Notes under the pieces: generated by a model | Databases searched by the model: none | Seen by the model: the letters and a program-made list of their open reading frames with translations, nothing else | Told to the model about the DNA's origin: nothing | In this document: positions 7,131 to 12,992 of the stretch, piece after piece | Numbering within the stretch: position 1 is the first letter of the stretch | Layout of the letters: each line of letters begins with the position of its first letter | Program-made: the position numbers and the translations under genes | DNA from: Clostridia bacterium | Lineage (GTDB): Bacteria > Bacillota > Clostridia > Oscillospirales > QAMX01 | NCBI GenBank assembly: GCA_024404415.1 | Contig: JAKSPX010000007.1 | Location: forward strand, 1 to 15,535 | DNA: 15,535 nt | Direction: 5' to 3'

Positions 7131-9008
7131 ATGAAACACGAAATACATTTTGCAGACGTCACGCTTACCTCCGCGCCCGAGGCCTTTCTGACCTCCGTCA
7201 CGGTGGAGGGAAAGACCAGAGAGTTTACGGGAACGCCGTTTTTACGCCTCAAATCGGGAGAGGAGATCGGGTTTGACAAGGCCGTCTGCCGCTCCTTCCC
7301 CATCAGGACCGGCACCACCGAGGGCGTCCGCGCGGTTTTTGAGGATTTCCCCCTGCCGGAGCGCTTCAAAGGGCTGAAAGTGACTCTGGACACCGAGATC
7401 CTCACCGACGGCTTCCTCCGCGTGAGCGTTCTGACCGAAAATGAGCCGGAGGACGGCCTCGCCGCCATCGGACTCCAGCCCCTCGCCTTCGGCGCGAAAA
7501 AAGGGACGGGCTACACCGTTCTTCCCCGGATGCAGGGTGTGATCCTCCCCGCAGAGTGCGAGGAGACGCCGTTTGAGGGGCATTACGAGGGTGTCGTCTT
7601 TGAGCGCAACGCCTATATGCCGCTTTACGGGCAGGTGACCGACGCTTCCGACTTCGGAAAAGGCTTCGGCTGCGCCGCCATTTTCGAAACGCCCTACGAC
7701 GCACGCTACCTCTTCGACCACGATCCCGGAAGCGACACCCTCATCACGCCGCTCTTTGTCGCCTCTTTGGGGCGCATCGGCTACAAGCGCTCCATGCTCT
7801 ATAAATTCGAGACCGCGTGCGACTACACACGCATCGCCAAGATCTACCGCACCTATCTCAGGGAGCGCGGCATTTTCAGATCGCTCCGGGAAAAGATCGA
7901 GCGCACCCCCGCCGTCGCGGGTCTTCTCGGCACGCCAGTCGTCCACACCGACATCGCCGTCCACATCAGCCCGGATTCCTATTACTACCACAAAGATAAT
8001 CCCGAAAAAAACGACCATTTCACGACTTTTGCCAAACGCGCGGATGATCTGCGGCGTCTGCGCGAAATGGGCGTGGTAAAAGCCTATCTGCACCTGGACG
8101 GCTGGGGCAATCACGGCTACGACAACCTCCACCCCTCGCCCTTCCCGCCCTTTGAAGCCGCGGGCGGCGCAGAGGGCATGAAAGCGCTCTCCGAAACCTG
8201 CCGGGAGCCTGGGTATACCTTCGGCATCCACGACCAGTACCGCGACTATTATTACGACGCACCCGACTTCGATATGGATAACGCCGTTCAGAATGAAGAC
8301 GGTTCCCACCCCTACTGCGACGTGTGGTACGGCGGCAAGCACACCTGGCTCTGCTCCAAGCTCGCCCCGGAATATGTCCGGCACAATTACGACCACTTTA
8401 ATGCACTCGGCATCCGGATCGACGGCACCTATCTGGACGTTTTCTCGGTGGTCTTCCTCGACGAATGCTTCAATCCCCACCACCGCGCCACCCGCGAGGA
8501 CTGCGCAAAGGCAAGACGGGAGTGCTTTGAACTTCTCAACGCGCGGAACATCATCACCAGCTCCGAGGAGACCGTGGACTGCATGGTGCCCTCCATCGCC
8601 CTGTGCCATCACGCGCCTTTCTACATCGGCGACGCGGGCAAGGAAGGGGAGATCGTCGGGATCCCGATCCCGCTTTTCAACCTGGTGTGGCACGACTCCA
8701 TGGTGATCCCGTGGGACACCGACAACGATTGGGGCTACCTCCCGAATGGCTACGACGCACTGGGCCTCGCCTACCTCAACGGCGGCACCACCTACCTGCC
8801 GCTTGACTCCGACGAAGAAAAGATCGCGCGCCTTGAAAAGGTATGGGCGCTCCACAAAAAGATCGGCGACCGGGAGCTTCTCCGCCACGAGCTGGTCGGC
8901 GGCGACCCGAAATTACAGCGTTCGGTCTTTGCAAGGCCGGACGGTGAGATCACCATCACTGTGGATTTCCACGCCGAAAAGGCAAGCATCACTGTTTTCG
9001 AGGAATAA
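7131..9008 (+). CDS. Putative GH129/GH101-like glycoside hydrolase (alpha-N-acetylgalactosaminidase-like)
   Basis: This 625-aa protein has no signal peptide, so it is probably cytoplasmic. AAAGGAGA (7117-7124) precedes the ATG. An N-terminal beta-sandwich (about 1-230) is followed by a TIM-barrel-like region (about 260-560) and a short beta C-terminus. Recognisable motifs are HLDGWGNHGYDN, HDQYRDYYYD (H367, D368), DGTYLDVF (D431, D436) and TSSEET (E479, E480). The length, the strand-end Asp then Glu order and the DGWG motif fit the GH101-related GH129 group, whose known members remove alpha-GalNAc from mucin-type O-glycans inside bifidobacteria. D436 as nucleophile and E479 or E480 as acid/base is inference. 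A different alpha-glycosidase or a DUF5696-type protein is possible. It starts 56 bp after the PrsW gene with no clear promoter or terminator between, so read-through is plausible. It pairs with the GH38 mannosidase in a glycan-use theme. Confidence 0.72.
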   Translation: MKHEIHFADVTLTSAPEAFLTSVTVEGKTREFTGTPFLRLKSGEEIGFDKAVCRSFPIRTGTTEGVRAVFEDFPLPERFKGLKVTLDTEILTDGFLRVSVLTENEPEDGLAAIGLQPLAFGAKKGTGYTVLPRMQGVILPAECEETPFEGHYEGVVFERNAYMPLYGQVTDASDFGKGFGCAAIFETPYDARYLFDHDPGSDTLITPLFVASLGRIGYKRSMLYKFETACDYTRIAKIYRTYLRERGIFRSLREKIERTPAVAGLLGTPVVHTDIAVHISPDSYYYHKDNPEKNDHFTTFAKRADDLRRLREMGVVKAYLHLDGWGNHGYDNLHPSPFPPFEAAGGAEGMKALSETCREPGYTFGIHDQYRDYYYDAPDFDMDNAVQNEDGSHPYCDVWYGGKHTWLCSKLAPEYVRHNYDHFNALGIRIDGTYLDVFSVVFLDECFNPHHRATREDCAKARRECFELLNARNIITSSEETVDCMVPSIALCHHAPFYIGDAGKEGEIVGIPIPLFNLVWHDSMVIPWDTDNDWGYLPNGYDALGLAYLNGGTTYLPLDSDEEKIARLEKVWALHKKIGDRELLRHELVGGDPKLQRSVFARPDGEITITVDFHAEKASITVFEE

Positions 9009-9141
9009 ACCCACCTGCCCCAAGAGGTCAAAACCGGGACTTGCGAAGAATACGCCCGAAGGATTTTGAAAATTATCGGTAGCCATTCTTCTTCTGTCAT
9101 CGTATATATAGGTGCAAGAACAATTACGGAGGTTAAATAAA

Positions 9142-9441
9142 ATGGAAAACAAGCTTCTCAAAGATCAGGAACTCGAAAAGGTGACCGGCGGCTGGACCGA
9201 AGGTACCCCCGCGACCATCACCACCTGCCCCTGCTGCGGAAAGATGGATACCGGAGCGGGCTTTGGCATCGGAAGCGACGGCACAACAGGCCTTATCTGC
9301 TGCCACAACCCCAATTGCAGACTTCAGTTTGAAGTCAACCTGAAGGATTCCACCCTTACCGGCAATTACTACGTTGCCGATCGCGGAAAGGTCGACCTTG
9401 AAGCTTACCGGGATGAGCTGATCGAAAAGGGTCTCATCTGA
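9142..9441 (+). CDS. Double-glycine leader peptide with Cys-rich zinc-ribbon-like core
   Basis: This 99-aa product starts at ATG 9142, set by GGAGG (9128-9132) 9 bases upstream. The N-terminus, MENKLLKDQELEKVTGG, is a classic double-glycine leader (acidic/hydrophobic LxxxELxxVTGG), the kind cut and exported by peptidase-containing ABC transporters (C39). After GG (16-17) the 82-residue core has CPCC (C29, C31, C32) and, about 20 residues on, CCHNPNC (C53, C54, H55, C59). This fits a CxxC...CxxxxC zinc ribbon or a disulphide-rich fold, with a glycine-rich loop between. The C-terminus (DLEAYRDELIEKGLI) is a charged helix. No transporter, immunity or maturation gene is seen in the window. It could be a bacteriocin-like peptide, a modified-peptide precursor or a secreted metal-binding peptide. 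The gene is certain; the role is not. Confidence 0.85.
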   Translation: MENKLLKDQELEKVTGGWTEGTPATITTCPCCGKMDTGAGFGIGSDGTTGLICCHNPNCRLQFEVNLKDSTLTGNYYVADRGKVDLEAYRDELIEKGLI

Positions 9442-9453
9442 ACAAGCAAACAT

Positions 9454-9638
9454 AAAAAGGGGCTGTAAAAAAACTCATGAAGCCTCGTCACTCGTGCGCC
9501 AATGTCAGCAACATTGGCGCACGAATCCGTCTTTTTACCAAAAAACGGATTGCCACGACCATCCTGCGGGGGTTAAACCAGTCCGCAGACTGGTTTATAG
9601 TCTCGCAATGACAAGTGAGTTTTTTACAGCCCCTTTTT
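9454..9638. repeat. Multi-hairpin element with 24-bp terminal inverted repeats (MITE-like; may also terminate transcription)
   Basis: The ends, 9454-9477 and 9616-9638, are inverted copies with one indel in the A/T run; they share GGGGCTGTAAAAAA next to CTCA. Inside lie a perfect 14-bp hairpin with a 5-base loop (9492-9524), an ATCCGT/ACGGAT hairpin (9525-9550) and a perfect 10-bp hairpin (9574-9597), flanked by ATTGC (9549-9553) and GCAAT (9605-9609). The GGATTGCCACG...CTCGCAATGAC ends resemble a dispersed CATTGCGAG/GGCAATCC palindromic repeat common in many bacterial genomes (from memory). No transposase is present and no clear target duplication was seen. It lies between two convergent genes, ends in CCCCTTTTT on both strands, and could stop transcription both ways. 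Confidence 0.75.
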
Positions 9639-9655
9639 GTTTGTTCCCCTTTCGT

Positions 9656-10198
9656 TTATCCGTGGATGGTAATAGCCTTGACGGAATGGCAGAAATCGCG
9701 CACCCCGGCATCCTTTGACCCGAAGGCGACGTAGGACGGTGCGGAATCCTCCACGACCAAGTTCATGTTCTGGATCCAGCCGATGAGGGTATCGTCGCTC
9801 CAGACGATCTTCTCGTCATATTCGAAGAGGTCGTCGATATTGTTGTGGGTGACGGTGACGCCGGTGCATTCCGTGACGCCGAGGTCAGAAAGCACGTCAG
9901 AGAAGCGGACGCCCTGCAGGATCATGGTGGTGACCTGCGGCGAGCCGTCGCCGTTATCGCCCGTGAACTGATAGGCAGAGATGTAAGTCTTGGCAAGGTC
10001 GTGCGCTTTGGCCTGATCCATGGTGTAGGTGACGGTCTCGCCGGTGGCCTCGATGGTGATCGGGATCTGCCAGTTCACGTCATCAAGGGTGACTTTTTTC
10101 GCTTCGGATTCCACCACGTCCGGAGTCTTGGAGGTGCAGGCGCCGAAGAGGCACAATAAAAGTGCCGCAAGAAGCATTAAAGAGGCAGCTTTTTTCAT
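9656..10198 (-). CDS. Lipoprotein with a molybdopterin-binding-like (SUOX-like) domain
   Basis: This 180-aa product starts at ATG 10198. An in-frame ATG at 10207 directly abuts the AAAGG ribosome site and is unlikely, while 10198 lies 9 bases from it. With this start, the lipobox Cys is C21, the same position as in the neighbouring paralogue. Residues 1-20 form a lipoprotein signal (LFGAC). The remainder, with IILQGVRFSDVL-type (residues 93-104) and NLVVEDSAPSYVAFGSKD (146-163) segments, recalls the oxidoreductase molybdopterin-binding fold of the sulfite-oxidase type found in many Firmicute surface proteins. No obvious catalytic Cys for cofactor binding is seen, so this is probably a non-redox use of the fold (inference). 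It would be anchored on the outer membrane face. It has its own promoter and stands divergent from a truncated paralogue. Confidence 0.85.
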   Translation of the reverse strand: MKKAASLMLLAALLLCLFGACTSKTPDVVESEAKKVTLDDVNWQIPITIEATGETVTYTMDQAKAHDLAKTYISAYQFTGDNGDGSPQVTTMILQGVRFSDVLSDLGVTECTGVTVTHNNIDDLFEYDEKIVWSDDTLIGWIQNMNLVVEDSAPSYVAFGSKDAGVRDFCHSVKAITIHG

Positions 10199-10228
10199 TT
10201 TCATCATCCTTTCAAAGATCTTATTTAT

Positions 10229-10257
10229 ACTTTATCACGGTTTCATAATTCTGTCAA
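10229..10257 (-). promoter_or_regulatory. Sigma-A promoter of the intact lipoprotein gene
   Basis: On the minus strand, a perfect TTGACA (10257-10252) is followed after 17 bp by TAAAGT (10234-10229), a 4/6 match to TATAAT. The ATG at 10198 follows about 30 bases further on. Confidence 0.65.
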
Positions 10258-10292
10258 TCACGCGGCAAGACTATCAGGGACAGTTCCTCCTA

Positions 10293-10321
10293 TTGACATC
10301 CCCTTTATCAACAGGTATATT
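10293..10321 (+). promoter_or_regulatory. Sigma-A promoter of the truncated lipoprotein gene
   Basis: A perfect TTGACA (10293-10298) and TATATT (10316-10321) have a 17-bp spacer. AAGGAG (10352-10357) follows, 8 bases before ATG 10366. The promoter and ribosome site remain intact although the gene is truncated. Confidence 0.8.
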
Positions 10322-10365
10322 ATATATCTACATAGGATATAAAAGCACAAGAAGGAGTAAAAACC

Positions 10366-10683
10366 ATGAAAAAAGCAACTGCTTTCCTGCTGGTTTTGAT
10401 TTGCATCGCCGCGATATGCGGCTCCTGCGCATCCAAAACGCCGGACGTCATCGAATCCGAAGAAAAAGCCGCCATTACCATTGATACACTTGATTGGTCG
10501 CTTGAGGTCGAAGGCGGCAACGTAGATACCTACACCCTTGCGGATGCCAAAAAACACCCTTTTTCCAAACAACTACACGAACGCCGCCCCAAAAGGGGCG
10601 GCGTTCTTCTTATAAAATTTTTTGCTTTGAAAGGAATGAAAGTAGTGTGCACCCGTCAGCCGACAAAATGGGTCAGGACGTAG
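10366..10683 (+). pseudogene. 3'-truncated paralogue of the neighbouring lipoprotein
   Basis: An open frame of 105 codons starts MKKATAFLL with a lipoprotein-like signal (Cys at residue 21). Its first ~68 residues match the lipoprotein encoded on the other strand: SKTPDV(I/V)ESE is nearly identical, then TYT followed by (D)AK.H are shared. Similarity ends near 10578, exactly where a strong terminator hairpin begins. The frame then reads through the hairpin as HERRPKRGG and on to 10683, overlapping the end of the convergent lipase gene, so the last ~35 codons are unlikely to be real coding. It looks like an inverted duplicate that lost its 3' part, with an internal deletion joining the 5' part to its terminator. 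A short exported lipopeptide could still be made because promoter, ribosome site and signal are intact. An automatic pipeline would call it a 105-aa CDS. Confidence 0.7.
10579..10606 (+). terminator. Rho-independent terminator within the truncated gene
   Basis: GAACGCCGCCCC and GGGGCGGCGTTC form a perfect 12-bp GC-rich stem with an AAAA loop. It is followed on the plus strand by a T-rich tract (TTCTTATAAAATTTTTTT). The stem would also form in transcripts of the convergent lipase gene, but the T-tract favours the plus direction. Confidence 0.8.
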
Positions 10684-12080
10684 CTGTTGGCGAGCTGATG
10701 GCCTCCGGTGATTTCTGATGCGTGGTCATTTAAGAAATCGGCAATGCGGCAGGCGGCCTCGTCTCCGCGGAAAAGCGACACGAATGCATCATAGGCGGCG
10801 CTTCCGTAGGCGAGAATCTTGCAATAGCCCCAGAGGAGCGCCCCGCCGCAGTAGTCTATCTTAACGGCATATTCCCCGTCGGCAGTCCGGCTGACCTCTC
10901 CGACCTCGGCGAAGGGTTCCAAAGCCAGCCCGGCTTCAGCCCCGATGAGCGTGCGGCATTCTTCAAGGCGGCTCTCTGCCTCCTCTTCCGAAGCAAACGT
11001 CTCATGCAGAGTCTCGGGGTCGTAAAGGGATGCTCTCGCTTGAAAGCGCGCCCCGAAAAGCTCCCGGTATTCCTCAAGCGCGTCTTTGCCGAGGCTTGCA
11101 TAATCGCCGCGCCCCTTCAGGGCGGCGAGCGCTTCCTTCACTTCGTCGGAACCGCTGATGGTGAGCGAAACATTCTTTCCGTACCGATAAAAAGTCTCTT
11201 CGGCAAAAGGAAGGGCATTGCAGTAAAAATCGTCGCTGTCGAAGATATTGAAAATGGTCTGATAGGAGGGCGCTTCGGCATCCGTCGTGACCGGCATGGT
11301 GTTGAAGGTGTAGGTGAAGGCTTTGACGTCGGTCTTCTTTTCGAATGCGGCGCCGATCATGTCGGCAAGCATCCCACCGCGGGAATGGCCGGTGATCAGC
11401 ATGCAGTTTCCCTTTTCCGGGTCATCGTGCTCGGAAACGAATTCTTCAATGAATTCCATCGCCCGCGCTGCCGCGACGTCCGCGCCCTTATAGTGCCCGG
11501 CGTTTACCCATTCCGTGTGTTCACCGGTATAGGCAGTATAGCTTTCTCCCGCATAGCCGGGATCAAAAACGCTCATCCACTCCTGTGCCGAGAAGCATCC
11601 GCGGAGGGCCACCACATACAGGTCGTATTTATTTCCCGCGCACTGATATCCCAGCGTCATGGTCACGCTGTCATTGGTGTCGGCGGTGTATTCCTTCGCT
11701 TTATACGATTCGATATACTCCACATCAGTGAATCCGGCTGCTTTCAAAAGCATCGTCCGGTCGTATTCGCCTTCGGCGTCATCAAGGAGCACACGGTTCT
11801 GCGAGCCGCGTTCCAGATCCTTATCGCGAAAATAGACGTCGGCGCTGATCAGGGCGGAAAACGCCGCGAGATCTTCGTTATAGCGGGTGTTATCCCCTTT
11901 GGTGAGCCATTTTGCGTTAAAGGAGAGTTCTGTCGGGATGCTGTCCCCGGCCTGGCCGCCGAAAATGGCGCCCTCGACGTGTACCGGGCAGGATATGTCG
12001 ACCTTCTCTGCTCCGCAGGCGGAGAAGAGGCAGGCTGACAGGACGAAAATGAGCAAAAATGCGATGATTCTGGGTTTCAT
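10656..12080 (-). CDS. Lipoprotein with class-3 lipase-like alpha/beta-hydrolase domain
   Basis: This 474-aa product has an N-terminal lipoprotein signal (LFSAC, Cys 22), so it is presumably anchored on the outer face of the membrane. The middle of the protein has the lipase class-3 pattern: VVALRG (strand before the elbow), then ITGHSRGG with nucleophile Ser 233. FNIFDSDDF (D281, D283 and D284 are candidates for the acid) and a C-terminal GGHQLANSY with His 461 complete a plausible Ser-Asp-His triad. Substrate (lipid, ester or acyl-glycan) is unknown. CGGAGG (12085-12090) stands 4 bases before the ATG. Its own promoter lies at 12110-12138, so it is at least partly independent of the upstream peptidase gene. 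It converges on the truncated lipoprotein gene and overlaps that reading frame by 28 bases. Confidence 0.85.
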   Translation of the reverse strand: MKPRIIAFLLIFVLSACLFSACGAEKVDISCPVHVEGAIFGGQAGDSIPTELSFNAKWLTKGDNTRYNEDLAAFSALISADVYFRDKDLERGSQNRVLLDDAEGEYDRTMLLKAAGFTDVEYIESYKAKEYTADTNDSVTMTLGYQCAGNKYDLYVVALRGCFSAQEWMSVFDPGYAGESYTAYTGEHTEWVNAGHYKGADVAAARAMEFIEEFVSEHDDPEKGNCMLITGHSRGGMLADMIGAAFEKKTDVKAFTYTFNTMPVTTDAEAPSYQTIFNIFDSDDFYCNALPFAEETFYRYGKNVSLTISGSDEVKEALAALKGRGDYASLGKDALEEYRELFGARFQARASLYDPETLHETFASEEEAESRLEECRTLIGAEAGLALEPFAEVGEVSRTADGEYAVKIDYCGGALLWGYCKILAYGSAAYDAFVSLFRGDEAACRIADFLNDHASEITGGHQLANSYVLTHFVG

Positions 12081-12104
12081 ATTGCCTCCGATGAATATAG
12101 GATT

Positions 12105-12116
12105 GTATCATGATAC
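12105..12116. promoter_or_regulatory. 12-bp perfect palindrome over the lipase promoter -10
   Basis: GTATCATGATAC is a perfect palindrome and covers the -10 hexamer of the lipase promoter (12110-12115). This is an operator-like position for a dimeric repressor. A chance palindrome in AT-rich spacer DNA cannot be excluded. Confidence 0.35.
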
Positions 12117-12138
12117 TATTTTTCTTGATTTCTGTCAA
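12110..12138 (-). promoter_or_regulatory. Sigma-A promoter of the lipase lipoprotein gene
   Basis: On the minus strand, TTGACA (12138-12133), 17 bp, then TATCAT (12115-12110, 5/6 match). The transcript would start near 12103, giving a leader of about 22 bases. The -35 begins just 3 bases after the stop of the upstream gene. Confidence 0.75.
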
Positions 12139-12141
12139 ATC

Positions 12142-12927
12142 TCAGATCAGTACGTCCGCGAAGGTGCGGATCTCTTCTGCAACGCGGCGGACGGTGCGCG
12201 CGTCCAGCCGTTCGACGTCTGTCCGGGCGTTCACGACCGCGTCGCAGTAATCCGAGCGGTTATATTCGATCCTGATCTCCAGCGGCAGGAGCGGCTTATA
12301 TGGACGGATGGCATCGCACTTTGCCATGCCCCTTTTCGCGGCTTCAAAGATGAGGCGCTCGGCCTCATTATCGGGCAGGCAATGGGCAGAGTTTCTGCCG
12401 ACCGCCGTCTTGACTTCCGCCGTTTCGATGTCGCCGAAGAACTGTCTTGCCTCCAGGCAGGTCGCCCCGTCGCCCGAAACCATCACGCAGGGCACGCCGT
12501 AAGCGCCGAAATAGGCCGCTGTCTGGGCAAGCTCGCCCGCCTTGCGCCCGTTGAGATAATAATCGTGCCACGCGACTGAGGACTGGGTGTGGTCGAGAAA
12601 GGCATTTAATGTGCCCGCCATGGCGTGCATGCCGACCTGCATGAGGCAGGTGATCGACGCCGGGTCGTAGTTTCCGTCGTCAAAGACGATCTCCTTTGCC
12701 CGCGGGGCGAGCTTTCCGGGGAGGAAATTCTTCCCGCCGCCGTGGCCGTCCTCCACGTAGACCTCGTCCGCGCCGCCCGCAAAGGCCCCGGCGATGGCGG
12801 CGTTGACGTCGGCCATCAGGCGCTTGCAGGCGCGGGCATAGTCCTCGCTTGTTCGATTCTGGATCTCCTTCATGGAGGAAATGCCGCTGATGCCCTCCAA
12901 ATCGGCCTCTATCATCACTCTTTTCAT
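12142..12927 (-). CDS. M55-family D-aminopeptidase (DppA-like)
   Basis: This 261-aa protein matches the M55 DppA family along its full length. It shows EADLEGISG (zinc ligands D9, E11), DGHGGGKN (H62), GMHAMAG (H101), HT at 113-114 (the conserved His implicated in catalysis in DppA) and NGRKAGELA (E132). Family members are cytoplasmic zinc enzymes, usually decamers, that release N-terminal D-amino acids from short peptides such as D-Ala-D-Ala, with a role in recycling cell-wall peptides. CGAGGT precedes the ATG by about 6 bases. It follows the mannosidase after 65 bp that hold a hairpin, and no good separate promoter is seen, so it may be read through from the mannosidase. No dpp transporter genes are visible. 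Confidence 0.92.
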   Translation of the reverse strand: MKRVMIEADLEGISGISSMKEIQNRTSEDYARACKRLMADVNAAIAGAFAGGADEVYVEDGHGGGKNFLPGKLAPRAKEIVFDDGNYDPASITCLMQVGMHAMAGTLNAFLDHTQSSVAWHDYYLNGRKAGELAQTAAYFGAYGVPCVMVSGDGATCLEARQFFGDIETAEVKTAVGRNSAHCLPDNEAERLIFEAAKRGMAKCDAIRPYKPLLPLEIRIEYNRSDYCDAVVNARTDVERLDARTVRRVAEEIRTFADVLI

Positions 12928-12959
12928 GTTTTACCTCGCAATTCTATACTTCACAGAAA

Positions 12960-12986
12960 GGGACCGTCCGAAAAGCGAACGGCCCC
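12960..12986 (-). terminator. Terminator-like hairpin after the mannosidase gene
   Basis: Read on the minus strand, GGGGCCGTTCG pairs with CGGACGGTCCC (11 bp with two G-U pairs, 5-base loop) and is followed by TTTCTGTG. It lies 6 bases after the mannosidase TAA. The U-tract is short, so some read-through into the aminopeptidase gene is likely. Confidence 0.6.
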
Positions 12987-12992
12987 GTCATT

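Noticed and set aside
7242..8888. 548-codon open frame on the minus strand opposite the GH129-like gene
   Set aside because: It is a GC-rich antisense shadow: low-complexity Val/Ala/Gly/Glu composition, no start context, and it lies wholly inside a gene with clear motifs and ribosome site.
9112..9141. Upstream start for the small peptide at 9112
   Set aside because: The ribosome site GGAGG lies inside this extension, and the leader pattern begins at ATG 9142.
9009..9141. Promoter for the small peptide around TATATA at 9103-9110
   Set aside because: The AT-rich hexamer lacks a -35 at an acceptable distance (TTGAAA at 9066 is 31 bp away), so it was not listed as a feature.
10199..10207. Upstream start of the intact lipoprotein at 10207
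   Set aside because: The ATG directly abuts AAAGG with no spacer. The start at 10198 has proper spacing and aligns with the paralogue's N-terminus.
11004..12038. 344-codon open frame on the plus strand opposite the lipase gene
   Set aside because: It is a shadow frame without ribosome site or recognisable motif; the minus-strand gene has a lipobox, GHSRGG and a promoter.
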